A stretch of 64,000 nucleotides of DNA. It comes from Acidobacteriota bacterium. Lineage in GTDB: Bacteria > Acidobacteriota > Terriglobia > Acidiferrales > UBA7541. Positions 44,351 to 52,687 of this stretch are shown one piece after another. Under the pieces are notes generated by a model that was given only the letters and a program-made list of their open reading frames with translations, did no database searches and was not told the origin of the DNA. Each line of letters starts with the position of its first letter. Position 1 is the stretch's first letter. The translations under genes and the position numbers were made by a program. The stretch lies in NCBI GenBank assembly GCA_003225295.1, contig QHYZ01000058.1, forward strand, positions 1 to 64,000, in the 5' to 3' direction.

Positions 44351-45322
44351 CTATTCTTCATCCCAGAAACGTTCGTTCAGGTACTTCAAAGCGGAATCCG
44401 CAAATACGGTGACGACAACGGCTTTCGCATCCTGGGGGATTCCCGCGGCAACCCGGAAGCAACCCAGCAGCGACGCCGCAGCGCTGGGGCTGACCAGCAA
44501 GCCTTCTTCCCGCGCCAGGCGTTTCACCAGCCGGTAGGCTTCTTCCGTGGAAACCTGCAAGTTTTCGTCGGCCAGCGTGTCATCGTAAATCGCCGGGCGG
44601 ATGGCCGTGGGCATGTGCTTCCACCCTTCCAGGCCATGAAAGGAGGCGTCGGGCTGCAGGCTCACGCAGTGGATTCCGGGATTAAGCTCTTTGAGCCGCC
44701 GCACCGTTCCCACAAACGTACCGCTGGTACCGAGCCCGGCGACAAAATGCGTAACGCGGCCGGAGGTCTGCTGCCAAATCTCGTTGGCCGTGGTGCGATA
44801 GTGCGCCTGCCAATTCGCAGGATTACTATACTGGTCTGGGTAAAAATATTTGTCAGGATTTCCCGCGACGATTTCGCGCACTTTGCCAATCGCACCGTCG
44901 GTGCCTTCATCGCCCGGAGTGATCACGAGCTCCGCGCCGAAGGCCCCCAGGATCCGCTTGCGCTCGTGCGAAGCGCTGTCCGGAAGGCAAAGCCGCACGG
45001 GAAAACCGAGCGCCGCGCCGATCATCGCGTAGGCAATGCCGGTGTTGCCGCTGGTCGCGTCAATGATGGTCTTGTCCGAGCGCAGTGCCCCGCTGGCCAG
45101 ACCAGCCTGAATCATGCCCAGCGCCGGCCGGTCCTTCACTGATCCGCCAGGGTTGAACCATTCGGCCTTGGCACAGAATGCCACGTTAGGGAATTGCTGG
45201 CCGACGCGTTCCAGCCGCAGCAAAGGCGTGTTCCCAATGCGGTCCAGCAAGGATTCACCCGTCCGGCCCGGCTGAGCCGTTGATTCGCGGGGAGATGCAG
45301 CGATGTGACCCGTGGTGGACAT
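44351..45322 (-). CDS. cysM: cysteine synthase, CysM type
   Basis: A 323-residue PLP enzyme. The PLP lysine is K63 in NPGGSVKDRPALGMI; TSGNTGIAYAM binds substrate and GLGTSGTFVGTVRRLKE binds the PLP phosphate. The sequence is nearest to CysM enzymes that use thiocarboxylated CysO and O-phosphoserine rather than free sulfide, as the neighbouring cysO and mec genes also suggest. The ATG at 45322 starts at MSTTGH; a longer start at 45352 is unlikely. Confidence 0.92.
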   Translation of the reverse strand: MSTTGHIAASPRESTAQPGRTGESLLDRIGNTPLLRLERVGQQFPNVAFCAKAEWFNPGGSVKDRPALGMIQAGLASGALRSDKTIIDATSGNTGIAYAMIGAALGFPVRLCLPDSASHERKRILGAFGAELVITPGDEGTDGAIGKVREIVAGNPDKYFYPDQYSNPANWQAHYRTTANEIWQQTSGRVTHFVAGLGTSGTFVGTVRRLKELNPGIHCVSLQPDASFHGLEGWKHMPTAIRPAIYDDTLADENLQVSTEEAYRLVKRLAREEGLLVSPSAAASLLGCFRVAAGIPQDAKAVVVTVFADSALKYLNERFWDEE

Positions 45323-45624
45323 GCCCTGGTTCGAGTCTCTCCTCCCGGCCAAAACTACCCGGGATATCCGACCATTTTACTCCGAATTGGATGCGTCAGC
45401 CTAGCCCGTAGATATAATCAGCCTTTTCATGAAAACCTGAAACGCCATGACCCTCAACATCACCATATCCATAAGCATCATGGCCGAGCGTCTTCACCAG
45501 CGAGTTAACGGATAGTGCTCATTGCCTTGAATTTGCTGAAAGAGTAGGCTTGGCGCAATTACACTACATGCCACTGGCGCGATCTTCGACGGTCAGCGTG
45601 CAACTGGATTTTTAGAGGGTGCCG
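45323..45624. other. intergenic leader of the CHAT operon
   Basis: TATAAT at 45413-45418 is a consensus -10 box; the best -35 (TTGGAT at 45387) is 20 bases away, so the promoter is moderate. The transcript leader would be about 200 bases. A 22-codon frame at 45447-45515 has no ribosome site and is not called. Confidence 0.45.
45413..45418 (+). promoter_or_regulatory. -10 box of the Trypco1/CHAT operon
   Basis: A perfect TATAAT upstream of the trypsin-co-occurring-domain gene. The -35 element TTGGAT at 45387-45392 has suboptimal 20-base spacing, which may mean an activator or weak basal expression. Confidence 0.4.
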
Positions 45625-45963
45625 ATGTCCCAGCTTGCAAAATTTCCCCTGAAAAATGGCGGCTTCCTGGCAGTGGAAGTCGATGCGGTGGACAGTCCGG
45701 GTAGCCGAGTCATGCGCGGTTCACCTTCGGCGGACGTCCTCGCCGAAGCCAGTGACTCGTTTGAAGCCGCGCTGGAGAAGGTGCGCAGCGCTGCCGAAGC
45801 CATCCTCACTCAGCTTCGCTCACTGGCCCAGCCGCCCGACGAGGTGGCTGTCGAATTCGGCGTGAAGATGAACGCCGAAACGGGAGCGATCATTGCCAAG
45901 GCCTCGGGCGAGGCCAACTTCAAGATCAACCTCATGTGGAAGAAAACTCCAGCAGGAAAGTAA
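45625..45963 (+). CDS. trypsin-co-occurring domain 1 (CU044_2847-like) protein
   Basis: A 112-residue protein. MSQLAKFPLKNGGFLAVEVDA, then SFEAALEKVRSAAEAILTQLRSL and VAVEFGVKMNAETGAIIAKASGEANFKINLMWK fit the short Trypco1 domain, which occurs beside trypsin-like or caspase-like proteases in predicted defence or signalling systems. AGAGGG lies 5 bases before ATG 45625; a GTG at 45619 overlaps that site. It stops just before the CHAT protein start. The domain may be a peptidase target or an effector. Confidence 0.8.
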   Translation: MSQLAKFPLKNGGFLAVEVDAVDSPGSRVMRGSPSADVLAEASDSFEAALEKVRSAAEAILTQLRSLAQPPDEVAVEFGVKMNAETGAIIAKASGEANFKINLMWKKTPAGK

Positions 45964-45966
45964 GCC

Positions 45967-48957
45967 GTGACTATGACGTACGACGATTTCGATCTGCAGA
46001 TTGAGCCAGCCGGCGAGAAGTTTCGCGTTCGCTTGTTGAATGCGCCGACCGGGCAGGCCACCACGGAGTTTGTGCCGCCCTTTACAGAAATCGAAGTCGC
46101 CAATTTCTTGAGCCGCATCGGGCAGGTCCGCCGCACCATGCGTCGCGTGGACGCTCCCGAATTGCAGGCCGCTAAGGAATTTGGCGGCAAGCTTTTCGGC
46201 GCGATCTTTTCCGGCGAAATGATCGCCCAGCTTCGCGGCAGCATGGAGCAAGCTTCCGACAAGGACCACGGCTTGCGGATTCGATTACGCCTTACAGATG
46301 TTCCGTCATTGGCCGACTTGCCGTGGGAATTCTTGTACGATGCGAATCAGAATCATTTTCTGACCACTTCGACTGAAACGCCCGTCGTGCGTTTCCTGGA
46401 TCTGCCGCAGCGGATTGCGCCGCTCCGTGTCGCCTTGCCTCTACGGGTGCTGGTAATGATCGCCAGCCCCAGAAATCTAAAACGCCTTGACACCGAAGGC
46501 GAATGGGCACGGCTCCAGGAGTCGCTTGGGGATTTGGTGAGTGCTGGTCAACTCGTTATCGAGCGTTTGCCTGCAGCTACGCTTGACGCGTTGCGGTTGC
46601 GTGCGCGTGGCGCTCCGTTCCATGTATTTCATTTCATCGGTCACGGAGGTTTTGACGAAGCCGCACAGGACGGCGTACTGCAATTCGAGGATGAATCAGG
46701 GATGTCCTATCCCGTTCGCGGCGAAATGCTGGGCATGCAGCTCCACGATCACCGCTCGTTGCGGCTGGCGGTGCTGAACGCCTGCGAAGGAGCGCGCAGT
46801 TCCAGGCAGGATCCGTTTTCTGGCGTGGCCCAGAGTCTCTTGCAACAACGCGTGCCCGCCGTGATCGCCATGCAGTTTGAGATCAGTGATGCGGCCGCAA
46901 AAGTGTTCGCCCTGGAGTTTTACCGCGCGGTGGCGGAGGGCAATCCGGTGGATGCCGCCGTGTGCGAATCCAGAAAGGCGCTTTTCAAGGAGGAGTTTGG
47001 GCAGGAATGGGCCACTCCTGTCCTGTACATGCGCTCGCAAGAAGGCCAGCTGTTTGAGTTGCAAGCTGTGGTAGCGCCACCGTTTCCTGACAAAGAGCTG
47101 AAGAAGAGGGAACTTGAAGAAGCACAGAAGCAGGCGGCTGCCAAAGCGGAAGATGAGCGCGCTGCGAAAGAGGAAAAAGAACGCCTTACACGTGAAAAGA
47201 AAGAGCAGGAGCAACTAGCCCTAGAAAAAGCAGAGGCTGACCGACAGGCTGCCGCCAAGGCAGAGGCCGAGCGCGTGGCTGCACTTGAGGCAAAAGCAGA
47301 GCGTGCCGCGCAGGCAGAGAGAGAACGCCTTACGCGCGAAAAGAAGGAGCAGGAGCAACTAGCCCTCGAAAAAGCAGAGGCTGACCGGCAGGCTGCCGCC
47401 AAGGCAGAGGCCGAGCGCCTGGCACAAGCCGAGAAACAACGCCGCGAACAGGAAAAGGCCGAACAGGACTTCCTGGCCCTTGCCAGGGTGGAGGCTGAAC
47501 TGCGGACCGCGGAGACAATCGAAGCAGCGCGTGCCGCAAATGCCGAAAAGGAACGCCAGGCCAAAGAAGCAGCAGAAGCCGCGCGATCGCTTCGTCAACA
47601 GGAAGAAGCCCAGCGTCGAGCCAAAGAACGGTTGGAATACGAGCGGCTCCCGCGCGAAAAAGTGGAAGCGGATCGCCGGAGAGGAGAACAAGCAGTGGCA
47701 GGAAGCCGCTCTCCGGGCCTGGTCCGGAGCGCCTGGCTGATCCTCCTGGCCATACCCATTCTCGGGCTGGCTGCCTGGGTTGCGCGCTCCTACCAAGTAC
47801 GCCGCGCCGCCTTGCGAAACCCGGAGCTGCACTTTCAGAACGGCGAGATGCTTCGTGCCCAGAAGAATTTCAGCGGCGCGGTGACCGAATACCGCGAGGC
47901 GATCCGCCTCAAGCCGGACTACCCTGCTGCGCACGCCGGGTTGGCCAACGCCTTGGCAGACACAGGAGAACTTGACAACGCGATTAGGGAATTTCGAGAG
48001 ATTGCGCGGCTGAATCCGAGCGACCCTTCCGCTCACCAAGCGCTGGGAGAGTTGCTCTCGAACAAGGGCGAGCTGGACGCAGCCAAAGCAGAGTTTCTAA
48101 CAGTCATGCAGTTGAAGACGAAAACCTCCGAACCGCTCCGGGAAGCTGCGAACAACCTCGTTGACAAAGAGGAAAACGTCCTGCCCACTCCGGACCCGGC
48201 GGTGGAGACGCCTCCGAAGAAAAGTGCGATCCTGAAGGTGCCTCCAACGCGCGTACGCCAAGGTGGGATCGTACGGCCCGCAAAGCTGCTTCACCGCGTG
48301 GAGCCCACGTACCCGCCGCTGGCAGCTCAGGCGCACGTCTCAGGAACGGTGCGCTTGCACGCCAACGTAGGAAAGGACGGGTCCGTTCTCGAAGTTGAAG
48401 CACTTTCCGGGCCCCCCTTGCTGTTGCAGTCCGCCATGAATGCCGTGAAACAATGGCGCTACAGCCCCGCGCTCTTGAACGGACATCCGGTGGAAGTGGA
48501 TACCACGATCGACGTGGAATTCCATGCCACGGGCGTCGCTCCAAGCCTTGGAGCGGAAACCAAGGGACCAAGCACCGCCTCTGGAAACGGCACTTCAACA
48601 GCAACGACACCGCCTCCGGCGGCCAAGTCTCCCTGCACCTTTGGCAAAGTTGAATTCTCGGAGCAAGGAAACCGGCTGGTTGGAAACGTGCCGTATACCT
48701 ATCAAGGCAGCTATCCTCTGGACGCGGTCGCGCTGCGCGGGATTCCATTGAAGAAGGACAAGCAGCAGGTTTCTGGACTCACTTATGGCCAGTCCACACT
48801 GAAAGCGGCGAGTGGCACGGCTCCCTTCTCCGTGGTGGGCCACCCCACCTTGAACCATCAGGAAGAAGAAAGCTTCTACTTGGTCATCTCCATCGTGGTC
48901 AAGCAAAACAATGCGCTCGTTTGCGGCGAATTGGTGCCCTATCAGCGAAAGTGGTGA
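45967..48957 (+). CDS. CHAT caspase-like protease fused to coiled coil, membrane helix, TPR and TonB C-terminal domain
   Basis: A 996-residue protein with the GTG start preceded by AGGAAAG. Residues about 100-365 are a CHAT protease: H226 in FHFIGHGG and C273 in LNACEGAR. Residues about 378-585 are a charged Ala/Glu/Lys/Arg coiled coil that contains a tandem DNA duplication. Residues 588-608 form one membrane helix (WLILLAIPILGLAAWVA). Two or three TPRs follow (622-718). Residues 763-857 are a TonB C-terminal domain (RVEPTYPPLAAQAHVSGTVR, AMNAVKQWRYSPALLNG). The last 140 residues form a beta-rich domain of unknown type. So the protease is cytoplasmic and the TonB domain periplasmic. I know of no described system with this order; it is coupled to the Trypco1 gene 3 bases upstream. 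Confidence 0.92.
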   Translation: MTMTYDDFDLQIEPAGEKFRVRLLNAPTGQATTEFVPPFTEIEVANFLSRIGQVRRTMRRVDAPELQAAKEFGGKLFGAIFSGEMIAQLRGSMEQASDKDHGLRIRLRLTDVPSLADLPWEFLYDANQNHFLTTSTETPVVRFLDLPQRIAPLRVALPLRVLVMIASPRNLKRLDTEGEWARLQESLGDLVSAGQLVIERLPAATLDALRLRARGAPFHVFHFIGHGGFDEAAQDGVLQFEDESGMSYPVRGEMLGMQLHDHRSLRLAVLNACEGARSSRQDPFSGVAQSLLQQRVPAVIAMQFEISDAAAKVFALEFYRAVAEGNPVDAAVCESRKALFKEEFGQEWATPVLYMRSQEGQLFELQAVVAPPFPDKELKKRELEEAQKQAAAKAEDERAAKEEKERLTREKKEQEQLALEKAEADRQAAAKAEAERVAALEAKAERAAQAERERLTREKKEQEQLALEKAEADRQAAAKAEAERLAQAEKQRREQEKAEQDFLALARVEAELRTAETIEAARAANAEKERQAKEAAEAARSLRQQEEAQRRAKERLEYERLPREKVEADRRRGEQAVAGSRSPGLVRSAWLILLAIPILGLAAWVARSYQVRRAALRNPELHFQNGEMLRAQKNFSGAVTEYREAIRLKPDYPAAHAGLANALADTGELDNAIREFREIARLNPSDPSAHQALGELLSNKGELDAAKAEFLTVMQLKTKTSEPLREAANNLVDKEENVLPTPDPAVETPPKKSAILKVPPTRVRQGGIVRPAKLLHRVEPTYPPLAAQAHVSGTVRLHANVGKDGSVLEVEALSGPPLLLQSAMNAVKQWRYSPALLNGHPVEVDTTIDVEFHATGVAPSLGAETKGPSTASGNGTSTATTPPPAAKSPCTFGKVEFSEQGNRLVGNVPYTYQGSYPLDAVALRGIPLKKDKQQVSGLTYGQSTLKAASGTAPFSVVGHPTLNHQEEESFYLVISIVVKQNNALVCGELVPYQRKW
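47179..47466 (+). repeat. tandem 144-base duplication in the CHAT coiled coil
   Basis: The units begin at 47179 and 47323, each with GAACGCCTTAC. They encode ERLTREKKEQEQLALEKAEA and DRQAAAKAEAER in each copy and are identical except for scattered silent or conservative changes over about 100 bases. The period of 48 residues preserves the heptad register only approximately. Confidence 0.85.
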
Positions 48958-49189
48958 GCAAAGATCGAAACATGCCGAGCGGCGCCGGTCCCTCAACGCT
49001 GCGGCCGAGGTTCCCCAGCGCGGCGCGGGCGCCGGCGCCAATCCGCTAGCCCCTCGCTGCGGCATCAAATCACAACTAGAGGACTTAAGCGACGCCAGTC
49101 CTGTGAATATCCAAGTATGAAGTGGGTCAACGTCCTCACGAACTCCGATCGCTTTACAGGTGGCTCTACATTCATTACTCTCAAAGACC

Positions 49190-49633
49190 ATGTGGAATGT
49201 CGAAGAACGGTTCTCACCGAAAGCCATCGAGAGTCTCGCGGCACTGGGGTTTGCCGTGGGCAGCACACGCGGCGTGGTGCGGGTGGAAAAATACGGCTGC
49301 GGCGCGGAGTTCCGCAAAGGCACCGACGACCTCTACGAGATGACCATTATTCCCACCATCATGCTGAAGGGCCAGTTCACGCGGTTGTGGGATGCCGGCT
49401 ACCAGAAGTTTTTGCTCACCGACGAAGGACTGAAATTGCCGGCGCTCGCGACGCATCTCCACAGTCTGCGGAAGTTCAACGAAGAATTGCGCACCGCTCT
49501 GGGTGTTCCAACCTTCTACAATGAAGCGCTCGGTTCCGTCAGCCAGGTCAGCGTTTACGACCGCGTCAAGGGCCGCAAAGGCGACGTTCCGGACGAAACC
49601 GTCGGCGCACACGTTGCCGGCGGCGGTCACTAG
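49190..49633 (+). CDS. conserved hypothetical protein
   Basis: A 147-residue protein (MWNVEERFSPKAIESLAALG, VRVEKYGCGAEFRKGTDDLYEM, IIPTIMLKGQFTRLWDAGYQKF, LHSLRKFNEELRTALGV). No signal peptide, membrane segment or catalytic motif is seen. The charge and hydrophobic pattern support a folded cytoplasmic alpha/beta protein. The start at 49190 has no good ribosome site; the in-frame ATG at 49160 is an alternative. I do not recognise the family. Confidence 0.7.
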   Translation: MWNVEERFSPKAIESLAALGFAVGSTRGVVRVEKYGCGAEFRKGTDDLYEMTIIPTIMLKGQFTRLWDAGYQKFLLTDEGLKLPALATHLHSLRKFNEELRTALGVPTFYNEALGSVSQVSVYDRVKGRKGDVPDETVGAHVAGGGH

Positions 49634-49659
49634 AATCGCTGATCTTCTTCCGGGAAGTC

Positions 49660-49962
49660 TCAGCTGAAGGTTTCAGCTTGCCCGGCATCCCGAAGCTGGC
49701 GCCGGAACTGCTGCGGATCCACACGATGCTTCGCCGCCTTCCTCTGGCCGATGAAGATCACAGGAATATCCCAACGGTAGCGCTCCTGGAGGACGGGATC
49801 ATCATCTATGTTGACTTCTCGGAGGGTGGCGCCGAACTCTCGCAGGAGCGGCGCGATGACAGTCTTGGCTTCCTCGCAGAGGTGGCACCCCGGACGCGTG
49901 TAGAGAGTTACGTCGCGCGGGCCGCAAGCAGCGAGACGGATGTCTTCGGTATGAGCGCTCAT
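49660..49962 (-). CDS. glutaredoxin-like thioredoxin-fold protein
   Basis: A 100-residue protein of the glutaredoxin/DUF836 type: VTLYTRPGCHLCEEAKTVIAP has the CxxC pair C26 and C29, followed by REVNIDDDPVLQERYRWDIPVIFIG with the cis-Pro. It probably reduces disulfides or binds Fe-S clusters. Start set at ATG 49962, MSAHTEDIRL. It converges with the gene at 49190-49633. Confidence 0.9.
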   Translation of the reverse strand: MSAHTEDIRLAACGPRDVTLYTRPGCHLCEEAKTVIAPLLREFGATLREVNIDDDPVLQERYRWDIPVIFIGQRKAAKHRVDPQQFRRQLRDAGQAETFS

Positions 49963-50073
49963 CGTTGTGCTGCGAAGTTGCATCTTACCGGGGAGCGCGC
50001 ACCGTTGGGAAGAACGGGCGCATAATGATCAGGCAGTCGGTAAGGAGTAGTTCAAAAAAAAAGGCGGAGCGAA

Positions 50074-50424
50074 ATGGGAAGAGTTGTAGCGCTGATGGAC
50101 GATTTGTTCTTCCAGATGAAGCTGGCGGAAACCGCCAAACAGCTGGGCGTGGAAGTAAAGGTGGCCACGAACGGTGAGGCATTGATGGGGCTTATGGCGA
50201 CTGAATTAAGACTCGTCATCGTTGATTTAAACGCTCGGAGCCAGCCGATCGCGGCCATTGAAAAGTTGCGGCAGACGCGCAAGGACGTTCGCGTGGTCGG
50301 CTTCCTCTCGCACGTGCAAACAGAGCTTGCTGCTCAAGCGCAGGCGGCGGGATGCGATGAAGTTCTGCCGCGCTCGAGTTTCACCGAAAATCTGGCGGCG
50401 ATACTGAGCATGGCAAAGGATTGA
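50074..50424 (+). CDS. stand-alone receiver-like protein
   Basis: A 116-residue protein resembling a response-regulator receiver. D9-D10 is the acidic pair, D51 in LVIVDLN the phospho-acceptor position, and S79 in VGFLSH the switch residue. The conserved Lys is replaced by Arg (R100 in VLPRSS). There is no output domain, as in CheY/DivK-type single-domain regulators. GGCGGAGCGAA precedes the ATG. The next gene follows one base after the stop, so they form an operon. No kinase is nearby. Confidence 0.75.
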   Translation: MGRVVALMDDLFFQMKLAETAKQLGVEVKVATNGEALMGLMATELRLVIVDLNARSQPIAAIEKLRQTRKDVRVVGFLSHVQTELAAQAQAAGCDEVLPRSSFTENLAAILSMAKD

Positions 50425-50425
50425 C

Positions 50426-51391
50426 GTGAAATCACGGGAATCGAAGATGCGTGGACGAATCTTTTTCCTCAGCGGCGCCATGCTGCTGGCAGCCGCGAAC
50501 GCCCGTTCCCAAGATTCCAGTTCCAACCCCGGCGGAAGCACCGCGAGCGCGTCGAGCGAAACTACCGCCACAGACGGACCCAGCGTCGCGCTGAAAGCCG
50601 TGCTTTCCGCGGCTTGTTCCCAAAACCAAACCGAGTTTGTGCGCTTTCTCACGGTTCGCAACCGGGAAGCGTTTTCCCGCATGACTTCCCCGGCCCGTGT
50701 CGCGTTGATGAGGCGCTTCGTGCTTTTGGATGAGCCGGGCAAACCCACGGCGTCGGGAAATCCCGTGGGCCGTCCGCTTCTTCGCTGCCAAACCCCCGAG
50801 GTCACCACGGAGATGCAGATTGGCGGTACCGAACTCCGAAACAATATTGCCTTTCTCCCCATGGAAGTCCGCGATGCCAGCGATACCACCGGCGCAAGCG
50901 TCCACCGGATCACCATGGGTATGGTGCGTGAGGACGGAGAATGGAAACTGCTCTCGCTGGGATTGCTTCTCCTGGATCTTCCCGCGCTGGAAGTGGAATG
51001 GGACGCTGCCGAGATGGAAACGACGGAGCGCAACGCCATCGAAGCTCTAAACAAAGTTTCCGCCGCCGTGGAGATCTACCGCAACAAATATTTGCGCTTG
51101 CCCGAATCTCTGGCCAACCTGGGGCCGCCCCTTCACGGCGCGGCGAATGGCCAGGCCGCCGGGCTCCTCGATTCCGACCTCGCCAAGGGGATGAAAAACG
51201 GGTACGCCATTCGTTACGTGATTGTCGGCGCGAGCACGCTTGGCGCTCCGGCAAAATACGAGCTGGCTGCGACTCCGCTGCAGTACGGGCGCACCGGACG
51301 CCGGTCGTTGTTCCGCGATTCGCATGGCGCTCTGCACGCTGCTGACCGGCGTGGTGCGGTCGGCAGCGAAGCCGACCCCAAAGTGGAGTAA
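50426..51391 (+). CDS. secreted protein with pseudopilin-like C-terminal region
   Basis: A 321-residue protein with a signal peptide (RIFFLSGAMLLAAANARSQ). The middle part is mixed alpha/beta and contains MGMVREDGEWKLLSLGLLLLD, like secreted proteins with an NTF2-like or lipoprotein-type fold. The end (NKVSAAVEIYRNKYLRLPESL, AKGMKNGYAIRYVIVG) resembles the DUF of type II secretion pseudopilin relatives. The GTG at 50426 has AAAGGA upstream; ATG 50447 is an alternative. Function unknown. Confidence 0.7.
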   Translation: MKSRESKMRGRIFFLSGAMLLAAANARSQDSSSNPGGSTASASSETTATDGPSVALKAVLSAACSQNQTEFVRFLTVRNREAFSRMTSPARVALMRRFVLLDEPGKPTASGNPVGRPLLRCQTPEVTTEMQIGGTELRNNIAFLPMEVRDASDTTGASVHRITMGMVREDGEWKLLSLGLLLLDLPALEVEWDAAEMETTERNAIEALNKVSAAVEIYRNKYLRLPESLANLGPPLHGAANGQAAGLLDSDLAKGMKNGYAIRYVIVGASTLGAPAKYELAATPLQYGRTGRRSLFRDSHGALHAADRRGAVGSEADPKVE

Positions 51392-51548
51392 GACCGGCCA
51401 GGCATGCAGTTCGGCGAATAAAAGAATGATCCCCAATATTGGCGCGCTTGGCCGTTGGCACCGTCTGAAAATCTCCGCTCAATCCTGGTCATGGCGTGAG
51501 CCTGGTTTGTGCTCCGCAAGACTTGGCGCTACTATCGTGCGATTCGCT

Positions 51549-52625
51549 ATGCCTTCGAGACCGCCAGCGCCATTCTTTTTTCTCTTGCTCGCACTTTCGG
51601 TGCTCGCCCCGGTTCGGGCGGCAGCCCAGTCACAAAACAATTTCGCCTACGGGCCTCTTCCGGTCTTCGAGCTTCATAGCGGGTTCTGGATTAATCTTCA
51701 TCACACCCTCTATCACGAAGCTAGGCAGCGAACCGCCGCCGCGTCCCTGAACAAGAGCGCCGGACCAGCGCTGCACACCGTGCCGGATGCGAAACCCGTG
51801 CTCCCGCCTGCGGAACAGCCCATCTGGGACGAAGCCGTTGCTTACTACGTTTCGAATTACGCCGCCAAGGACTTGCTCTTTTCGAGCGAGCTCATCCAGT
51901 TGAAAGATCAGCTGGGCGATTTCGAGGATTGCGATGAACTCTCTGGCCGGAAGCGAAAATTCTGCGACGCCGGCTTGCCCGCAAAGCTGACGCAGGTCTT
52001 GGAAGCCGCCGCGCCCGTCTACCGCGCACATCTTTGGCCGGACCACGATCGCGCCAACCGCCGCTGGATCATGCGCGTTGCCCCGCTCGTGCGCGAACAG
52101 GGCGTGGGCCTCTCGGAACGGCTTGCCGACATTTACCAGACGCGCTGGCCGCGCGAAAAAATCCGCGTCGACGTTACGGGCTACGCCAATTGGACGGGCG
52201 CCTATACCACCGCCGATCCCTTACGGGTCACCATCTCCAGCCTGGATTCACGCAATCAGGGCGTGGAAGCCCTTGAAGTTCTGTTTCACGAAGGCTCGCA
52301 CGGTATCGCCGAGCCGGTGCAGGCCGCCATTATTCGCGAGTGCCGCCAGCGCGATAAAGCCATCCCCCGCGACCTCTGGCACGCCCTGGTTTTCTACACC
52401 ACCGGTGAAGTTATCCGCCCGGTGCTTGGCTCTTCCGGCGCGACTGCCGGTGACCAGGACAACGGCAGCGTCCCAGGCGGCTACACTCCCTACGCCGTGC
52501 GCGAAGGCCTCTATCAGCGCGGCTGGAACGAGTACTTCAAATTACTGCAGAAATTCTGGCAACCCTACCTTGACGGCAGGGCCTCCTTCGACGACGCTAT
52601 CGCCCGCATGGTCTCTTCCCTATAG
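51549..52625 (+). CDS. secreted HExxH-containing protein, candidate metallopeptidase
   Basis: A 358-residue protein with a signal peptide (MPSRPPAPFFFLLLALSVLA, cleavage near AAA). The mature part has LHSGFWINLHHTLYHEAR near the N-terminus, RIMRVAPLV-like helices (RRWIMRVAPLVREQG), and LEVLFHEGSHGIAEPVQAAI, with H247 and H251 as HEGSH. A third metal ligand may be in PRDLWHALVFYTTGEV. The pattern fits a zincin metallopeptidase of unassigned family; the substrate is unknown. It follows the preceding secreted protein by about 150 bases. Confidence 0.75.
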   Translation: MPSRPPAPFFFLLLALSVLAPVRAAAQSQNNFAYGPLPVFELHSGFWINLHHTLYHEARQRTAAASLNKSAGPALHTVPDAKPVLPPAEQPIWDEAVAYYVSNYAAKDLLFSSELIQLKDQLGDFEDCDELSGRKRKFCDAGLPAKLTQVLEAAAPVYRAHLWPDHDRANRRWIMRVAPLVREQGVGLSERLADIYQTRWPREKIRVDVTGYANWTGAYTTADPLRVTISSLDSRNQGVEALEVLFHEGSHGIAEPVQAAIIRECRQRDKAIPRDLWHALVFYTTGEVIRPVLGSSGATAGDQDNGSVPGGYTPYAVREGLYQRGWNEYFKLLQKFWQPYLDGRASFDDAIARMVSSL

Positions 52626-52687
52626 CAGTCGCTATTTTGCCCGCTCTGTGCCAGCCCATTGAGCGGTCTCGCCCCGCAAACCGCTGC

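Noticed and set aside
45325-45356. tRNA-like 3-prime end (GGTTCGAGTC and CCCGGCCA)
   Set aside because: T stem does not pair and no matching 5-prime acceptor sequence lies 70-90 bases upstream.
45447-45515. 22-codon leader peptide upstream of the Trypco1 gene
   Set aside because: No ribosome site and no conserved feature visible.
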